Notes: a model not told the origin generated them from the sequence alone. Positions 37,026-46,300 are shown, numbered from the stretch's first letter. The stretch: 64,000 nt of DNA from Hylemonella gracilis str. Niagara R (GCF_000600295.1 NZ_JEMG01000001.1:3751932-3815931), one strand, 5' to 3'. Program-made: numbers and translations.

Positions 37026-38432
37026 TCACTGCCCGCGCCAATAGTCCGGCACGAACAGGAACACGCTGAAGGTGACCACGGCGTTGGCCAGACCGATGCA
37101 GAGGAAAACCTGAGGAATCGTCGCGCCCGCGCCCAGCAAGGCCCCGGCCAGCAGGGCGCTGACGACCATGTAGAGCGCGTTCAGGATGTTGTTGGCCGCG
37201 ATGATGCGCGCGCGGTGCGTGGGCGGGCTGCGCCGCTGGATCAGCACATACATGGGCACGCTGTACAGGCCCACGAAGAGGCTGAGCAGCAGCAGATCGG
37301 CCATCACGCGCCAGTGGGCAGGCTGCAACAGGAAGGTCGACAGGTCCATCAGTTCCACCGGCGGCAGGCCGCGCGAGGCGAAGTACAGTTCGATCGCGAA
37401 CAGGCTCATGCCGACGGCGCCCAAGGGCGAGAGAAAACGGTGGACCGACTCGGCGCGTCGTTCCAACACCTCGCACAACAAGGCCCCCAGGCCCACGCCG
37501 ATCGAGAACAGCACCAGCAGCAGGGAGGCCACCTGCTCATTGCCACGCAACACTTCCTTGGCGTAGACGGGAAACAGCGACAGAAAGACCGCGCCGAAGA
37601 ACCACATCCAGCTGATGCCCAGCAGGGAGTGAAAAACCTTGGCATCGCGCCGCGCCAGTTGGAGGTTGCGCCAGGTTTCGCTGAAAGGGTTCCAGTTGAT
37701 GCGCAAGCCCGGATCGGTCGCCGGCGATGGCGGCACGCGCGCGGCGGCCAAGCGGCCCAGCAGGGCCACCACCACGCAGGCCAGCGCCGCGGCCTGCGCA
37801 CCCGCCACCGGGCTGGACGCAGGCAGCGTCATCAGCAGGCCGCCCACCATATTGCCCAGCAGGATGGCAACGAAGGTGCCCATCTGCACCATGCCGTTGC
37901 CGCCCGTGAGTTCGCGCGCGTGCAGCATGACCGGCAAATAGGCGTGCTTGACCGGACCGAAGAGCGTGGAATGCAGGCCCATCAGGAAGATGCAAAGCAA
38001 CAGCACGGGCACGTTGGGCGCGAGGAAGCCCCATGCCGCAGCCAGCATGATCAGCACTTCCAGGTTCTTGACGAAGCGGATCATGGCGCTCTTCTCATGC
38101 CGATCGCAGAGCTGGCCGCTGGTCGCGGAGAACAGCAGGAAGGGCAGGATGAAGAGCGCGCCGATCACCAAGCCCGCCTGCACCGGCGGCAGCCAGCTCA
38201 CCTGCAGCTGGTAGGTCACCAGCACCGTGAAGGCGAACTTGTAGAGGTTGTCGTTGGCCGCGCCCGCGAACTGGGTCCAGAAGAAAGGCCCGAAGCGGCG
38301 TTGGCGCAGGAGCGCGAACTGGCCGCTGGCAGGTTCAAGTCGAGGCTCATGAGCGGACTGATGAGCAGGCCGCGACGTCGACTCGCCTGCCCGACCGCCC
38401 TGCCCTTCGTCGCGATGCATGGGTGTGCTCAT
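37026..38432 (-). CDS. MFS transporter, lysophospholipid-transporter-like
   Basis: Product of 468 residues with about 12 membrane segments after a 40-residue hydrophilic start. The first helix region FGPFFWTQFAGAANDNLYKF and MGLHSTLFGPVKHAYLPVML resemble the LplT-type carriers that flip lysophospholipids. In related genomes such carriers are often fused to or followed by an acyltransferase (Aas), which is absent here. The ATG overlaps the FIST gene stop as ATGA, so it is the last gene of a phaM-FIST-MFS unit. Confidence 0.82.
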   Translation of the reverse strand: MSTPMHRDEGQGGRAGESTSRPAHQSAHEPRLEPASGQFALLRQRRFGPFFWTQFAGAANDNLYKFAFTVLVTYQLQVSWLPPVQAGLVIGALFILPFLLFSATSGQLCDRHEKSAMIRFVKNLEVLIMLAAAWGFLAPNVPVLLLCIFLMGLHSTLFGPVKHAYLPVMLHARELTGGNGMVQMGTFVAILLGNMVGGLLMTLPASSPVAGAQAAALACVVVALLGRLAAARVPPSPATDPGLRINWNPFSETWRNLQLARRDAKVFHSLLGISWMWFFGAVFLSLFPVYAKEVLRGNEQVASLLLVLFSIGVGLGALLCEVLERRAESVHRFLSPLGAVGMSLFAIELYFASRGLPPVELMDLSTFLLQPAHWRVMADLLLLSLFVGLYSVPMYVLIQRRSPPTHRARIIAANNILNALYMVVSALLAGALLGAGATIPQVFLCIGLANAVVTFSVFLFVPDYWRGQ

Positions 38433-39841
38433 GCGGTCACCCCCTCGGGCGCAAGGAAGACAGTCAGCACGCCGGTGTAACCATGCAGTTGCCGGTGGGC
38501 GATCTCGCCGCCCGCGAAAAAGCCGATCAAAGGCACGTCACCCAGGGCATGGCGCACCAGTTGCAGCTCCGCGCTGGGCGCGCCGAAGTGGGGGCCACCG
38601 CGACCGGAACAGCTGACATAAATGGCACCCGCGATCGTGCGCGCGGGGGCCCCTGATCGCGCGGCCAGGGCCGGCGCGGCGGGTTCCGACGCGAGCTCGG
38701 AAGTCGCGCCCGGCGTGGACATGGCCGCGCTGTACAGCGGCACATCGTCCGGTTCCAGCTCGGCGCGGATCTCGGTGCAGATGCGGATGAGGTCCGCGCG
38801 CGCGGCCTGCGCATTGCGCTGGCAGAAGGCGAGTTGCATGCCCTCGGTCACGCGCTCGGCCAGGGCCACGCCGCCGCGCTGCGGGTCCAGCCCCACGATG
38901 TGGCGCACGCGCACGTCCGGGCCGAACAGACCGCCTCGGCCGATCACGCGACCTGTCGAGGTGGCGCGTGCGTTTGCATGGTCGTCTGCCGCGTGACGCT
39001 TGTGCCGCTCATCCAGCGCCTTGGGGTCGACCAGACCTGCCAACGTGGCGCGCACCGCTTCCAAGGCCTGCTGCGGCTGGTCCAGTGTTACTCCGAGCTC
39101 TTTGAGCAGCACGTCCAGTGCGGGCTGTCCGTCAAGTTGGTAGACCACATGGCGCTCGGCCTCGGTCACCACATGGTCACCGCCCACCGACGTCAGCGGC
39201 GCGCAACCTTGCGTGACACGCGACAGCAAAGCGACTTCGGGGCCAAACGCCACGCCGGACAGGCCGCCATGGAACACGCCGCTGCTGCGGCCCTGCCCAC
39301 GCAGGTAGCCGTCGCCGCTCTGGGCGAACTGCACGCTTTGCTGGCGGCTGGCAGCCAAGCCGCCAAAGAGATACCCCGAGGTCGTGCGCGCCGCCATCTC
39401 CTCGATCAGTTCGCCCAGCTCCGGTGCATGACCGTCCGCGTGGACCAATGCCGTGTGCGCGGTGAAGCCGGGGGCCAGGGGCGTCACACCGGAAAAGACG
39501 CGGTACTGGTCGGCCGGGATGTCGCACAGCATCACCGCCAGCGCGGGTTCATCGAAGTACTCGACCCCCGTGGCCGCGATGCCCACGCCCACCGTGCCAG
39601 ACCAGTCCGTCACTTCGGGCAGCTCAGCGCTCAGGTGCGCGAGGATGGCCTCGGCCTCGTTCGCGTAATGGTCGGTGATGTAGAGCAGCGCCAGGCTGGG
39701 CGACAACAAGCCCGCACCTTGGGCCGCGCGCGCTGACGCGGCGGCGCGGCGCGCGAGCTGCGCGCGCAATTGCGCGAGCACCAGGGTAGCAGCCATGCGC
39801 CATTGCGGATGGGTGGCGTGGGCAACAAGGTAAAGGTTCAT
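38429..39841 (-). CDS. FIST-domain sensory protein
   Basis: Product of 470 residues with FIST_N (residues about 30-230) and FIST_C (about 245-445) domains. Marks are LYITDHYANEAEAIL, the GVGIAATG segment, GYLFGGLAA, HGGLSGVAFG, and the C-terminal AIYVSCSGRGGPHFG and PLIGFFAGGEIA. FIST domains are thought to sense small ligands such as amino acids and occur alone or fused to kinases, MCPs and cyclases. It has no transmembrane helix. The start at 39841 (MNLYLVAHATH) lies seven bases after the PhaM-like stop; the longer upstream frame is unlikely. Confidence 0.88.
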   Translation of the reverse strand: MNLYLVAHATHPQWRMAATLVLAQLRAQLARRAAASARAAQGAGLLSPSLALLYITDHYANEAEAILAHLSAELPEVTDWSGTVGVGIAATGVEYFDEPALAVMLCDIPADQYRVFSGVTPLAPGFTAHTALVHADGHAPELGELIEEMAARTTSGYLFGGLAASRQQSVQFAQSGDGYLRGQGRSSGVFHGGLSGVAFGPEVALLSRVTQGCAPLTSVGGDHVVTEAERHVVYQLDGQPALDVLLKELGVTLDQPQQALEAVRATLAGLVDPKALDERHKRHAADDHANARATSTGRVIGRGGLFGPDVRVRHIVGLDPQRGGVALAERVTEGMQLAFCQRNAQAARADLIRICTEIRAELEPDDVPLYSAAMSTPGATSELASEPAAPALAARSGAPARTIAGAIYVSCSGRGGPHFGAPSAELQLVRHALGDVPLIGFFAGGEIAHRQLHGYTGVLTVFLAPEGVTA

Positions 39842-39848
39842 GGAGCGC

Positions 39849-40544
39849 TCAGGGCTTGGGGCCACGACTCGTTTTCGATGCTGGGGGGGAAGGACGCGCC
39901 GCCTTGCGCGGCGTGGTGCTGGGGTGCGGGGTTGGAGCAGCGGTGGAGTCCGCCTCGGTCGTTCCCGTGGCAGAGCTTTCCGTCCTGACCGATCCGGTTG
40001 CGGTCGAGGCGGACGATGGCGCGGCCGCCGCAGCGCCACGTGCTGCCACGTCTTGCAGGGCCTGGGTGGCGATGGTCTGGAATTGCTGGGTCAACGCGCT
40101 CCAATACTGCATGGCGTCGGCCATGAAGGGCGCAGCCGCCGGGTCCGCGCCAGCGGCCGCTTGAGCAGACGCGGTGGAAGGCCCTGGGGTGCCCGGTGCA
40201 CTCGACGGCGCGGCACGGCCCTCAGCGCCGGGCTGCGCCCCGGGCATGGGCCCACCCATGCCGCTCATTCCACCCATGCTGCGCAAGGCAGCCAAGGTCA
40301 TTTTCTGGACTTCCAGGGCCTGCAAGGTGGCCTTGAGGGCGGCACTGTTCTGCTCCAGCCAGAACAACACGGCCTTGAGTTCGGTGATGCGCTGGTCCAG
40401 CACCTTCGGGTCCAGCGTCGGCGCGATCCAGTTGGCGTACAGAGCCTGCGGGTCGCCCTGGGCCAGCTTCTGCAGAAAGTCAAAACCCGGCACGTAGGCA
40501 CCGAAATCGGCGCCGAAACCTGGTGGATTTGCCTTGGGATTCAT
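39849..40544 (-). CDS. phaM: PhaM-like polyhydroxyalkanoate granule protein
   Basis: Product of 231 residues. The N-terminal YVPGFDFLQKLAQGD, NWIAPTLDPKVLDQRITELK and WLEQNSAALKATLQALEVQ match the PhaM family of Burkholderiales, which binds PHA synthase and DNA and distributes granules at division. The middle is Gly/Met/Pro rich and the last 40 residues are Ala/Pro/Lys rich with a basic end (RKAARPSPPASKTSRGPKP), comparable to the histone-like C-terminus of PhaM. No phaC/phaP is nearby. Heads the unit with the FIST and MFS genes. Confidence 0.8.
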   Translation of the reverse strand: MNPKANPPGFGADFGAYVPGFDFLQKLAQGDPQALYANWIAPTLDPKVLDQRITELKAVLFWLEQNSAALKATLQALEVQKMTLAALRSMGGMSGMGGPMPGAQPGAEGRAAPSSAPGTPGPSTASAQAAAGADPAAAPFMADAMQYWSALTQQFQTIATQALQDVAARGAAAAAPSSASTATGSVRTESSATGTTEADSTAAPTPHPSTTPRKAARPSPPASKTSRGPKP

Positions 40545-40658
40545 GGGTGCGCGGCTGCGTTCGGAGCGTGCAGCTTACCCCGAACCGGCCGCGCGAGACA
40601 CCGGCCTGCGCAAAGAAACCCCAGACCCGAGCGGCCTGTCGCGGGCCGGTCACAAGGC

Positions 40659-41141
40659 TCAGTGTTTGCTGCCGTGCCCCTGGTGGCCGCCTTGATGGCC
40701 ACCCTGCGCCGCGCCCATGGCGCGCACCGGCACCAGCAGTTCCTGCCGGCTTTCCTGACCCTGGGCGTTCTTGAACAGCAGGGTCACCGGGATGGTCTGG
40801 TCGGCGCGCAAGGCGGTCTTCAAGTCCAAGAGCATGACGTGGTAGCCGCCCGGCTTGAGCTCCACCGTCTGGCCGGGGGGCAGGTCCAGGCCGGTGATGG
40901 CGCGCATTTTCATGACATCGCCCTCCATCTTCATTTCATGCACTTCGACGATGCCCGCGACGGGCGAGCTCACGCTGACCAGGCGTGTGGCCTGCTTGGC
41001 GGTGAGCTTCATGAAGGCGCCGCTGGCCTTCTGGCCCTGCACGGTGGCACGCGCCCAGGCATCCTTGACGTCGACGGTCTGGGCTTGCAGCGCGCCTGCG
41101 GCGGTGAAGGCGAACAGCGTGATCAGGTGTTTGATGTTCAT
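40659..41141 (-). CDS. PCuAC periplasmic copper chaperone
   Basis: Product of 160 residues. A signal peptide covers residues 1-20 (MNIKHLITLFAFTAAGALQA). The copper-binding pattern of PCuAC is visible as HEMKM near the middle and HVM about 35 residues later (GGYHVMLLDL). A His/Gly-rich tail (GGHQGGHQGHGSKH) may bind extra copper. The family delivers Cu(I) to cytochrome oxidase. The upstream neighbour on the same strand is a DUF2946 protein, a common partner. The start at 41141 is chosen for the signal peptide. Confidence 0.92.
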   Translation of the reverse strand: MNIKHLITLFAFTAAGALQAQTVDVKDAWARATVQGQKASGAFMKLTAKQATRLVSVSSPVAGIVEVHEMKMEGDVMKMRAITGLDLPPGQTVELKPGGYHVMLLDLKTALRADQTIPVTLLFKNAQGQESRQELLVPVRAMGAAQGGHQGGHQGHGSKH

Positions 41142-41336
41142 GGTGTAAGTTCTCTGGCAAGGGATGCCGGTTGCCCGGCGGATGGTTGATGGCATGGGCA
41201 CGACGCCCCGCGCCAGGGGCTCCTTCGTGCCCGTTCTGAAGGGTTCGTGCATGTGCGTGCCCACACAGACACGCAGGGCAGGCATGGCCGCCACAGCCAG
41301 CGCATTCCATTTGGGTCTGCGCGGCGTGGGTGGGGC

Positions 41337-41693
41337 TCAGGGCGATGCAGGCGGGCCGCGCGGCGGCAGGGGTGCGGCCGCGCGCTGGGCCATGCGCGCC
41401 ACGCCTTGCCGACGCGGCGCAATAGACTGCGGCGCGGCATGGGCGAGGTCGGTGAACGACCCTGCTGGCGGTGTAAGCACCTGCACACACAGGGGGCAGT
41501 CCAGGCTGTGCGCATGGCTGGCGACAGCATCCCCGTCTTCCTGTGCAACCCACTTCATCACACCATCGGCGGCGCAAACCAACTCCATCGCCTTGGGCTG
41601 CACGATGGGCGAAGCAATGGCCGCGCCCAGCGCGAGCGCGAACCCCGTCAGCACGAGGCGGGCAAGGAAACGGGCGCGGCGCAGGGTCTGCAT
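41337..41693 (-). CDS. DUF2946-type metal-associated protein
   Basis: Product of 118 residues. A membrane-anchoring or signal segment at residues about 8-30 (RFLARLVLTGFALALGAAIA) is followed by ELVCAADGVMKW and HAHSLDCPLC, the Cys/His pattern of DUF2946. Members sit beside PCuAC chaperones and TonB copper receptors and are thought to handle copper in the periplasm. Here the receptor is missing; the 195 bases to the PCuAC gene hold no gene I can support. The C-terminus is Pro/Ala rich. Confidence 0.7.
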   Translation of the reverse strand: MQTLRRARFLARLVLTGFALALGAAIASPIVQPKAMELVCAADGVMKWVAQEDGDAVASHAHSLDCPLCVQVLTPPAGSFTDLAHAAPQSIAPRRQGVARMAQRAAAPLPPRGPPASP

Positions 41694-41726
41694 CGACTTG
41701 AATTATGCGACGCGGGGTGCCACCGC

Positions 41727-42749
41727 TCAGCCTGCCCGCGAGGCGACCTGCTGCTCGATGGGGCCGAAGACGGACAGGCCGTCGCGGCCTTTCATCTCGA
41801 TGCGCAGACGGTCTCCGAACTTCATGTAGGCCGTGGCGGCTTGCCCGTCCAGGCGGGTTTCCATCGCGCGCTTCTCGGCGATGCAGCCGTAGCCCTTGGG
41901 CCAGTCCCAACGCCCATCGGCCTCCACGGCGCGGTTGCTGAGCGCGCCGCTGGCGACGATGCTGCCGACACGCACGCGCCGCGTCGCCGCCAGGGCAGCG
42001 ACGAGCTGGCCGAAGTTGTGCTCCATGGCCTCACCCGCTTCGCACAAGCCCACGGTGCGCCCATTCCAAGCTGTTTGCAAGGTCAGGTGGACGCGCCCCT
42101 CGGACCAGGCGTCACCGAGTTCATCCGGCGTGATGGCCACGGGGCTGAAGGCCACTGCAGGTTTGCTCTGCAGAAAGCCAAAGCCCCTCGCACGCTCCTC
42201 GGCCCAAGCTTGGCGCAGCGTCCAGCCATTGGCCAGCATCAGCAGACGCACGCCGTCCAGCGCCTGCTCGGGCGGCGCGCCCGCAGGAACGTCACCGGTG
42301 ATCACGGCCAGGCCCGCCTCGAAATCAATGCCGGGGTCCATCTCCGAGTTGCCCGAAGCCCCATCGTCGGCGAACAAGGCCTTGTCGCAAGCCCCTTGCA
42401 GATGGCCACAGCCCTGGTAAAGCACGAGGGCATCGGCGTCACTGGCGCCCGCCCGTTCCGGGTACAGCAAATCGACATGGTTGGCGGTACCCAGGCCGCT
42501 GGCGTACTGAAAGGCGCGCGGCAGCGGCGCCATGCACTGTGCTGCATCGAAGGGGAAGGCATGCCGCGCCTTGCCTTGGTTCAGTGTGGCGTAGAGGTCT
42601 TCCAATTGGGGCGCGAGGAAGTTCCAGTCGTCCAGCACCTGCTGCATGCGCTGTGCGATGCCGGTCGCATAATGGGCCTGACTCAGATCACGCGAGACGA
42701 CCAACAACTGGCCGTCGCGCGAACCGTCCTTGTAGGTGGCAAGTTTCAT
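41727..42749 (-). CDS. Fumarylacetoacetate hydrolase family protein
   Basis: Product of 340 residues. N-terminal MKLATYKDGSRDGQLLVVSR and the FAH core pattern GIDFEAGLAVITGDVPAG match the larger FAH subfamily of proteobacteria. The GRTVGLCEAGEAMEHNFGQL segment and GSIVASGALSNR follow. Such enzymes cleave or decarboxylate 3-oxoacids using Mg2+; the substrate is unknown and no homogentisate genes are nearby. Divergent from the DUF3108-like gene, 70 bases away. Confidence 0.88.
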   Translation of the reverse strand: MKLATYKDGSRDGQLLVVSRDLSQAHYATGIAQRMQQVLDDWNFLAPQLEDLYATLNQGKARHAFPFDAAQCMAPLPRAFQYASGLGTANHVDLLYPERAGASDADALVLYQGCGHLQGACDKALFADDGASGNSEMDPGIDFEAGLAVITGDVPAGAPPEQALDGVRLLMLANGWTLRQAWAEERARGFGFLQSKPAVAFSPVAITPDELGDAWSEGRVHLTLQTAWNGRTVGLCEAGEAMEHNFGQLVAALAATRRVRVGSIVASGALSNRAVEADGRWDWPKGYGCIAEKRAMETRLDGQAATAYMKFGDRLRIEMKGRDGLSVFGPIEQQVASRAG

Positions 42750-42819
42750 CGGGATGCAATCGTTTCCATCGGCGTCTGTGTGCCGTCCATCTTGCCCGGA
42801 GGCAAACTGTGATTACACC

Positions 42820-43611
42820 ATGAGCGATTTTGAGCGCATGCAGCGCCGCGCCTGGCTAGCACGGGCTGGCCTGGCCCTGCTGCCGGGCTGGGCCATGAGC
42901 CCTGGAGCCCAGGCTGCGGACATGCCGCCGCGTATCACCCCCGCCGCCGTGCCCGCACCCCTGCAGTTGCGCTACCGGGTGCGCGGCACCGTCGCCTTCC
43001 TGCCTTTGTATGCCGACGGTGATCTGTTCTGGCAACACAGCGAGGGCAACTATCTGGCCCGGCTGCGGCTGGACGCAGGCTGGCTGGGCACACGCGAACG
43101 CATCAGCGCGGGCGTGATCACCGCCACCGGCTTGCAGCCTCTGCGCTACACCGACCGGGCCCGCAACGAACGCGACACGGAATTCGACTGGCCCCGTGCC
43201 GAGGCGCGACTGGGCCGGGGGGGCATCACTGCCCTGGCCCCAGGCACGCAAGACCTGGTCAGCCTGTACATCCAGCTGGCTTGCCTGTTCGCCACGCAAG
43301 CCATGTCCCCGACGCTCAAGACCGAGGACGGCTCGCTGCCGCTGCCCGTGCTGGGCAACGGCAAGGCCGTGGAACACTGGCGGCTGTTGGTTCAGGGCGA
43401 GGAGACCCTGAATCTGCCGGGCGGCACACTGCGCACGCGCAAGCTGCTGCGCCTGCCCGAGCCGCCGGACAACCTGGGCGCGGAACTTTGGCTGGCGCCC
43501 GCCTTGAACTGGATGCCCGCGCGCATCCGGCTGCGCGAAGGCCGTAGCAGCGACGTTGATCTGCTCTGGAGCCAATCCATCGCGGCCGCGCCAGCCACTG
43601 CCGCCTCTTGA
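42820..43611 (+). CDS. DUF3108-like exported protein
   Basis: Product of 263 residues. An N-terminal RRAWLARAGLALLPGWAM segment resembles a signal peptide with an RR pair. The body (LRYRVRGTVAFLPLYADGDL, LDAGWLGTRERISAGVI, FDWPRAEARLGRGG, and a DLVSLYIQLACLF segment) is a beta-rich domain of the DUF3108 type, likely periplasmic. An ATG at 42838 is possible and would leave the basic start intact; the frame also extends further upstream but into the FAH promoter. Function unknown. Confidence 0.75.
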   Translation: MSDFERMQRRAWLARAGLALLPGWAMSPGAQAADMPPRITPAAVPAPLQLRYRVRGTVAFLPLYADGDLFWQHSEGNYLARLRLDAGWLGTRERISAGVITATGLQPLRYTDRARNERDTEFDWPRAEARLGRGGITALAPGTQDLVSLYIQLACLFATQAMSPTLKTEDGSLPLPVLGNGKAVEHWRLLVQGEETLNLPGGTLRTRKLLRLPEPPDNLGAELWLAPALNWMPARIRLREGRSSDVDLLWSQSIAAAPATAAS

Positions 43612-43710
43612 AATTCGCCATGTGCAACCCAAGCTGCAATTCCTGCATGAAACTTGCGGCTGTCACATCGCCGCGCACCGGTTTCCACCAACTGCCTATA
43701 GACTGACACC

Positions 43711-44028
43711 ATGCACACCTTGTACGACTCGGAGTCTTTCATCGTCACCCACCTGTTGGCCAGCCCCATCCACCAGGATGAGCAGGGGCGTGTCACGGTC
43801 AGCGACCCGGACGACGAATACATGGCCGATCGCCCCACGCTGATGCGCCACGGGTTCGAGATCGTGGACAAGCGCTCGGGCAAGGAATTGTTCCTGGACG
43901 GCGCCTGGGCTGAACTCTTCCAGCAACGCCTGAGTGAATGGCAACGCAACCGCCCGACGCAGGACGAAGTGGAAAACACCCTGGCGCAGTACGCCGAACT
44001 GGCGACCCTGCCCCTGCACGTCCACTGA
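43711..44028 (+). CDS. DUF3567 family protein
   Basis: Product of 105 residues, acidic and soluble, with the order MHTLYDSESFIVTHLLA, DEYMADRPTLMRHGFEIVDK, GKELFLDGAWAELFQQRL typical of this Burkholderiales family of unknown function. A TATAGACT box lies seven to eight bases before the ATG spacing region (43697-43704). It sits between a DUF3108-like gene and purU on the same strand. Confidence 0.85.
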   Translation: MHTLYDSESFIVTHLLASPIHQDEQGRVTVSDPDDEYMADRPTLMRHGFEIVDKRSGKELFLDGAWAELFQQRLSEWQRNRPTQDEVENTLAQYAELATLPLHVH

Positions 44029-44179
44029 AGCCTTCGCCGGAACCATGCGTCCCGGCGCGGGGCGCTGCCGGCTTTCAAGCCAGCCCTCAGGACTGAGGAA
44101 CCGGCACCTGGCCCTGGCGCCGGCTTTTGCGACAATGGCGGCTTCATCCGCATACCCTCACCGCCCTACCGTCCCAGCC

Positions 44180-45028
44180 ATGAGCGCCGCCTACATCCTC
44201 ACCTTCTCCTGCCCGGACCGCCTGGGCCTGGTCCATGCCGTCTCGGGTTTCCTGCTGGAACGCGGCGGCAACATCGAGGAAGCCGCGCAGTACAACGATC
44301 CGGACACAGGCCTCTTCTTCATGCGGGTGCGTTTCTCCTGCGAACAGGTCGGCCCCGCGGACCTGAAGGCGCAGTTGAAGACCTTCGCCGAGCCCTTCCA
44401 GATGCAGTGGCAGCTGAACCCCGCCGAGACCAAGGTGCGCACCCTCATCTTCGTCAGCAAGGAAGGCCACTGCCTGAACGACCTGCTGTTCCGCTGGAAG
44501 ATCGGCCTGCTGCCCATTGACATCCGCGCCATCGTCTCCAACCACCGCGACTTCTACCAGCTCGCGGCCAGCTACAACATCCCCTTCCACCACATCCCCG
44601 TCACGGCGGCGACCAAACCCGAAGCCGAGGCCAAGCAGTTCGAGATCGTGCAGGCCGAGAACGCGGATCTTGTCGTGCTCGCGCGCTACATGCAGGTGCT
44701 GAGCGATGACCTCTGCCGCAAGCTCTCGGGCAAGGCCATCAACATCCACCACAGCTTCCTGCCCAGCTTCAAGGGCGCCAAACCCTACTACCAGGCGCAT
44801 GAGCGCGGCGTGAAGCTGATCGGCGCGACCGCCCACTACGTGACGGCCGACCTGGACGAAGGCCCCATCATCGAGCAGGACGTGGCCCGCGTGGACCACA
44901 GCAAGACCGTGGAAGACTTCACGGCCATCGGCCGCGACACCGAAAGTCAGGTGCTGGCGCGCGCAGTCAAGTGGCACAGCGAGCACCGTGTGATCCTGAA
45001 CGGGCACAAGACGGTGATCTTCAAGTAA
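44180..45028 (+). CDS. purU: Formyltetrahydrofolate deformylase
   Basis: Product of 282 residues. An N-terminal ACT domain (AAYILTFSCPDRLGLVHAVS to about residue 80) is followed by a formyltransferase-like domain with AIVSNHRDFYQLAASYNIP, NIHHSFLPSFKGAKPY and GATAHYVTADLDEGPIIEQD, containing the conserved Asn, His and Asp. It hydrolyses 10-formyl-THF to formate and THF. The frame is open far upstream, but the ATG at 44180 gives the canonical start. A rho-independent terminator follows 24 bases after the stop. Confidence 0.96.
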   Translation: MSAAYILTFSCPDRLGLVHAVSGFLLERGGNIEEAAQYNDPDTGLFFMRVRFSCEQVGPADLKAQLKTFAEPFQMQWQLNPAETKVRTLIFVSKEGHCLNDLLFRWKIGLLPIDIRAIVSNHRDFYQLAASYNIPFHHIPVTAATKPEAEAKQFEIVQAENADLVVLARYMQVLSDDLCRKLSGKAINIHHSFLPSFKGAKPYYQAHERGVKLIGATAHYVTADLDEGPIIEQDVARVDHSKTVEDFTAIGRDTESQVLARAVKWHSEHRVILNGHKTVIFK

Positions 45029-45051
45029 GCCCGCTCAGTCACCAAAAACAC

Positions 45052-45084
45052 AAAGCCCCGACGTCTGGCGACTCGGGGCTTTTT
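45052..45084. terminator. Bidirectional rho-independent terminator
   Basis: AAGCCCCGA (45053-45061) pairs with TCGGGGCTT (45073-45081) across an 11-base loop and runs into TTTTT on the + strand; the complementary A run lies on the other side. It separates the convergent purU and AAA ATPase genes and can serve both. Confidence 0.85.
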
Positions 45085-45098
45085 CTTGCGCAAGGAAT

Positions 45099-46280
45099 TC
45101 AGGGAAATTCAGGCATCACACGCCGCATGTACGCGTCGAACAAGGGAACGGTGAACCCAGTATCACCATGCGCTGGGCTGTAGATCATGCCTTTGTCGAT
45201 CAGCTTGGCCCGCGTGGGCGCTACCGTTCGCACTTCTCGCCCCAGGATGTGCGCGATGTCGCCCGAGCGATGGGGGCCGGGCCCGAGTTCCGCCATGGCG
45301 CGCAGGTACCGCTTTTCTGAGGGCGTGAGGCGATCCAGACGGACGCGGAAAAAGCTGGCATCCAGTTCCGCCAGCGCTTGCTGCGTGGCGGCCTGCACGT
45401 CAGCACCGCTGATGGGGGAGCGCTCGGCGCAGGTCCAGCTGTGCTTGCCCCATTCCTGCAGGAAATAGGGATAGCCTTGGGTCTGGAGAACGATCTCCTG
45501 CAGCGCCGCTTCTTCATAGCGCACACCAAAGCGCTGCGCCGGCGCCGTGATGGCTTGCCGGGCATCGGCCTCCGACAAAGGACCGAGTTGCACAAATTCG
45601 AACAGACGCTCGGCATAAGACTTGGCACGTCCCATCTGCCCGACCAATTGCGGCAGACCCGCGCCCACCATGGTGACGGGCAGTTGCATCTGAGCGCAGC
45701 GGTGTAAAGCGGTGATCAACGCCGCCAACTGTTCTTCCGGCACGTACTGCAGTTCGTCGATGAACAGCACCACCACGGTCTGCCGCTCCTGGGCCGCCTC
45801 GCCCACGGCCTGAAAAAGGGAGATCAAGTCGGCATCCAGATCACCCGTGTCCGCCACGCCCGGCTCCAACCCCAGATCGACGCCGAATTCGATGTCGTTG
45901 TACTTCAGCTTCATGGCCTGCACAAAGCCGCCAAGCGCACGCAAGGCACGCTTGGCCAGATCGCCGCTGGCGGCCAGCCGGTCCAGCTTGAGCAAGGCCG
46001 CCCGCATGGCCGGCACCAGCAAGGCGGGCAAGGACCGTTTCTCAGGCGCCTCCAGCAGCACGGTGGCAAACCCCTTCTGCTCAGCCTCCCGGTGCAATCG
46101 GTTCAGCAGCACCGTTTTGCCCACACCCCGCAAACCCACGAGCATGACGCTGCGAGCGACCAGCCCATGGCGCATGCGATCCAGAGCGATTGCGGCGGTC
46201 TCGATCACCCGATCTCGTCCTGCCAGCTCGGGCGGAGGTGCGCCGGCGCTGGGTGCATAAGGATTGGTTCTGGGGTCCAT
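45099..46280 (-). CDS. Orphan AAA/ORC-type ATPase with C-terminal winged helix
   Basis: Product of 393 residues, soluble. Walker A GLRGVGKT (near residue 50), Walker B VVVLFIDELQYV (near 170) and a sensor-type LPVTMVGAGLPQL follow the ORC/Cdc6/archaeal-ATPase pattern. The last ~100 residues (LTPSEKRYLRAMAELG, GDIAHILGREVRTVAPTRAK, LIDKGMIYSPAHG) form a winged helix. The gene is alone: a terminator at its 3' side, the terminator of the aminotransferase at its 5' side, and an AT-rich promoter with repeats. I do not know its role; DNA-bound regulator or defence-related ATPase are both possible. Confidence 0.82.
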   Translation of the reverse strand: MDPRTNPYAPSAGAPPPELAGRDRVIETAAIALDRMRHGLVARSVMLVGLRGVGKTVLLNRLHREAEQKGFATVLLEAPEKRSLPALLVPAMRAALLKLDRLAASGDLAKRALRALGGFVQAMKLKYNDIEFGVDLGLEPGVADTGDLDADLISLFQAVGEAAQERQTVVVLFIDELQYVPEEQLAALITALHRCAQMQLPVTMVGAGLPQLVGQMGRAKSYAERLFEFVQLGPLSEADARQAITAPAQRFGVRYEEAALQEIVLQTQGYPYFLQEWGKHSWTCAERSPISGADVQAATQQALAELDASFFRVRLDRLTPSEKRYLRAMAELGPGPHRSGDIAHILGREVRTVAPTRAKLIDKGMIYSPAHGDTGFTVPLFDAYMRRVMPEFP

Positions 46281-46300
46281 GCAAGCAAGCTTACCCCAAA

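Noticed and set aside
41142..41336. Possible small gene between the PCuAC and DUF2946 genes
   Set aside because: Open frames exist but are Pro/Arg/Cys-rich shadows without a plausible start or family pattern.
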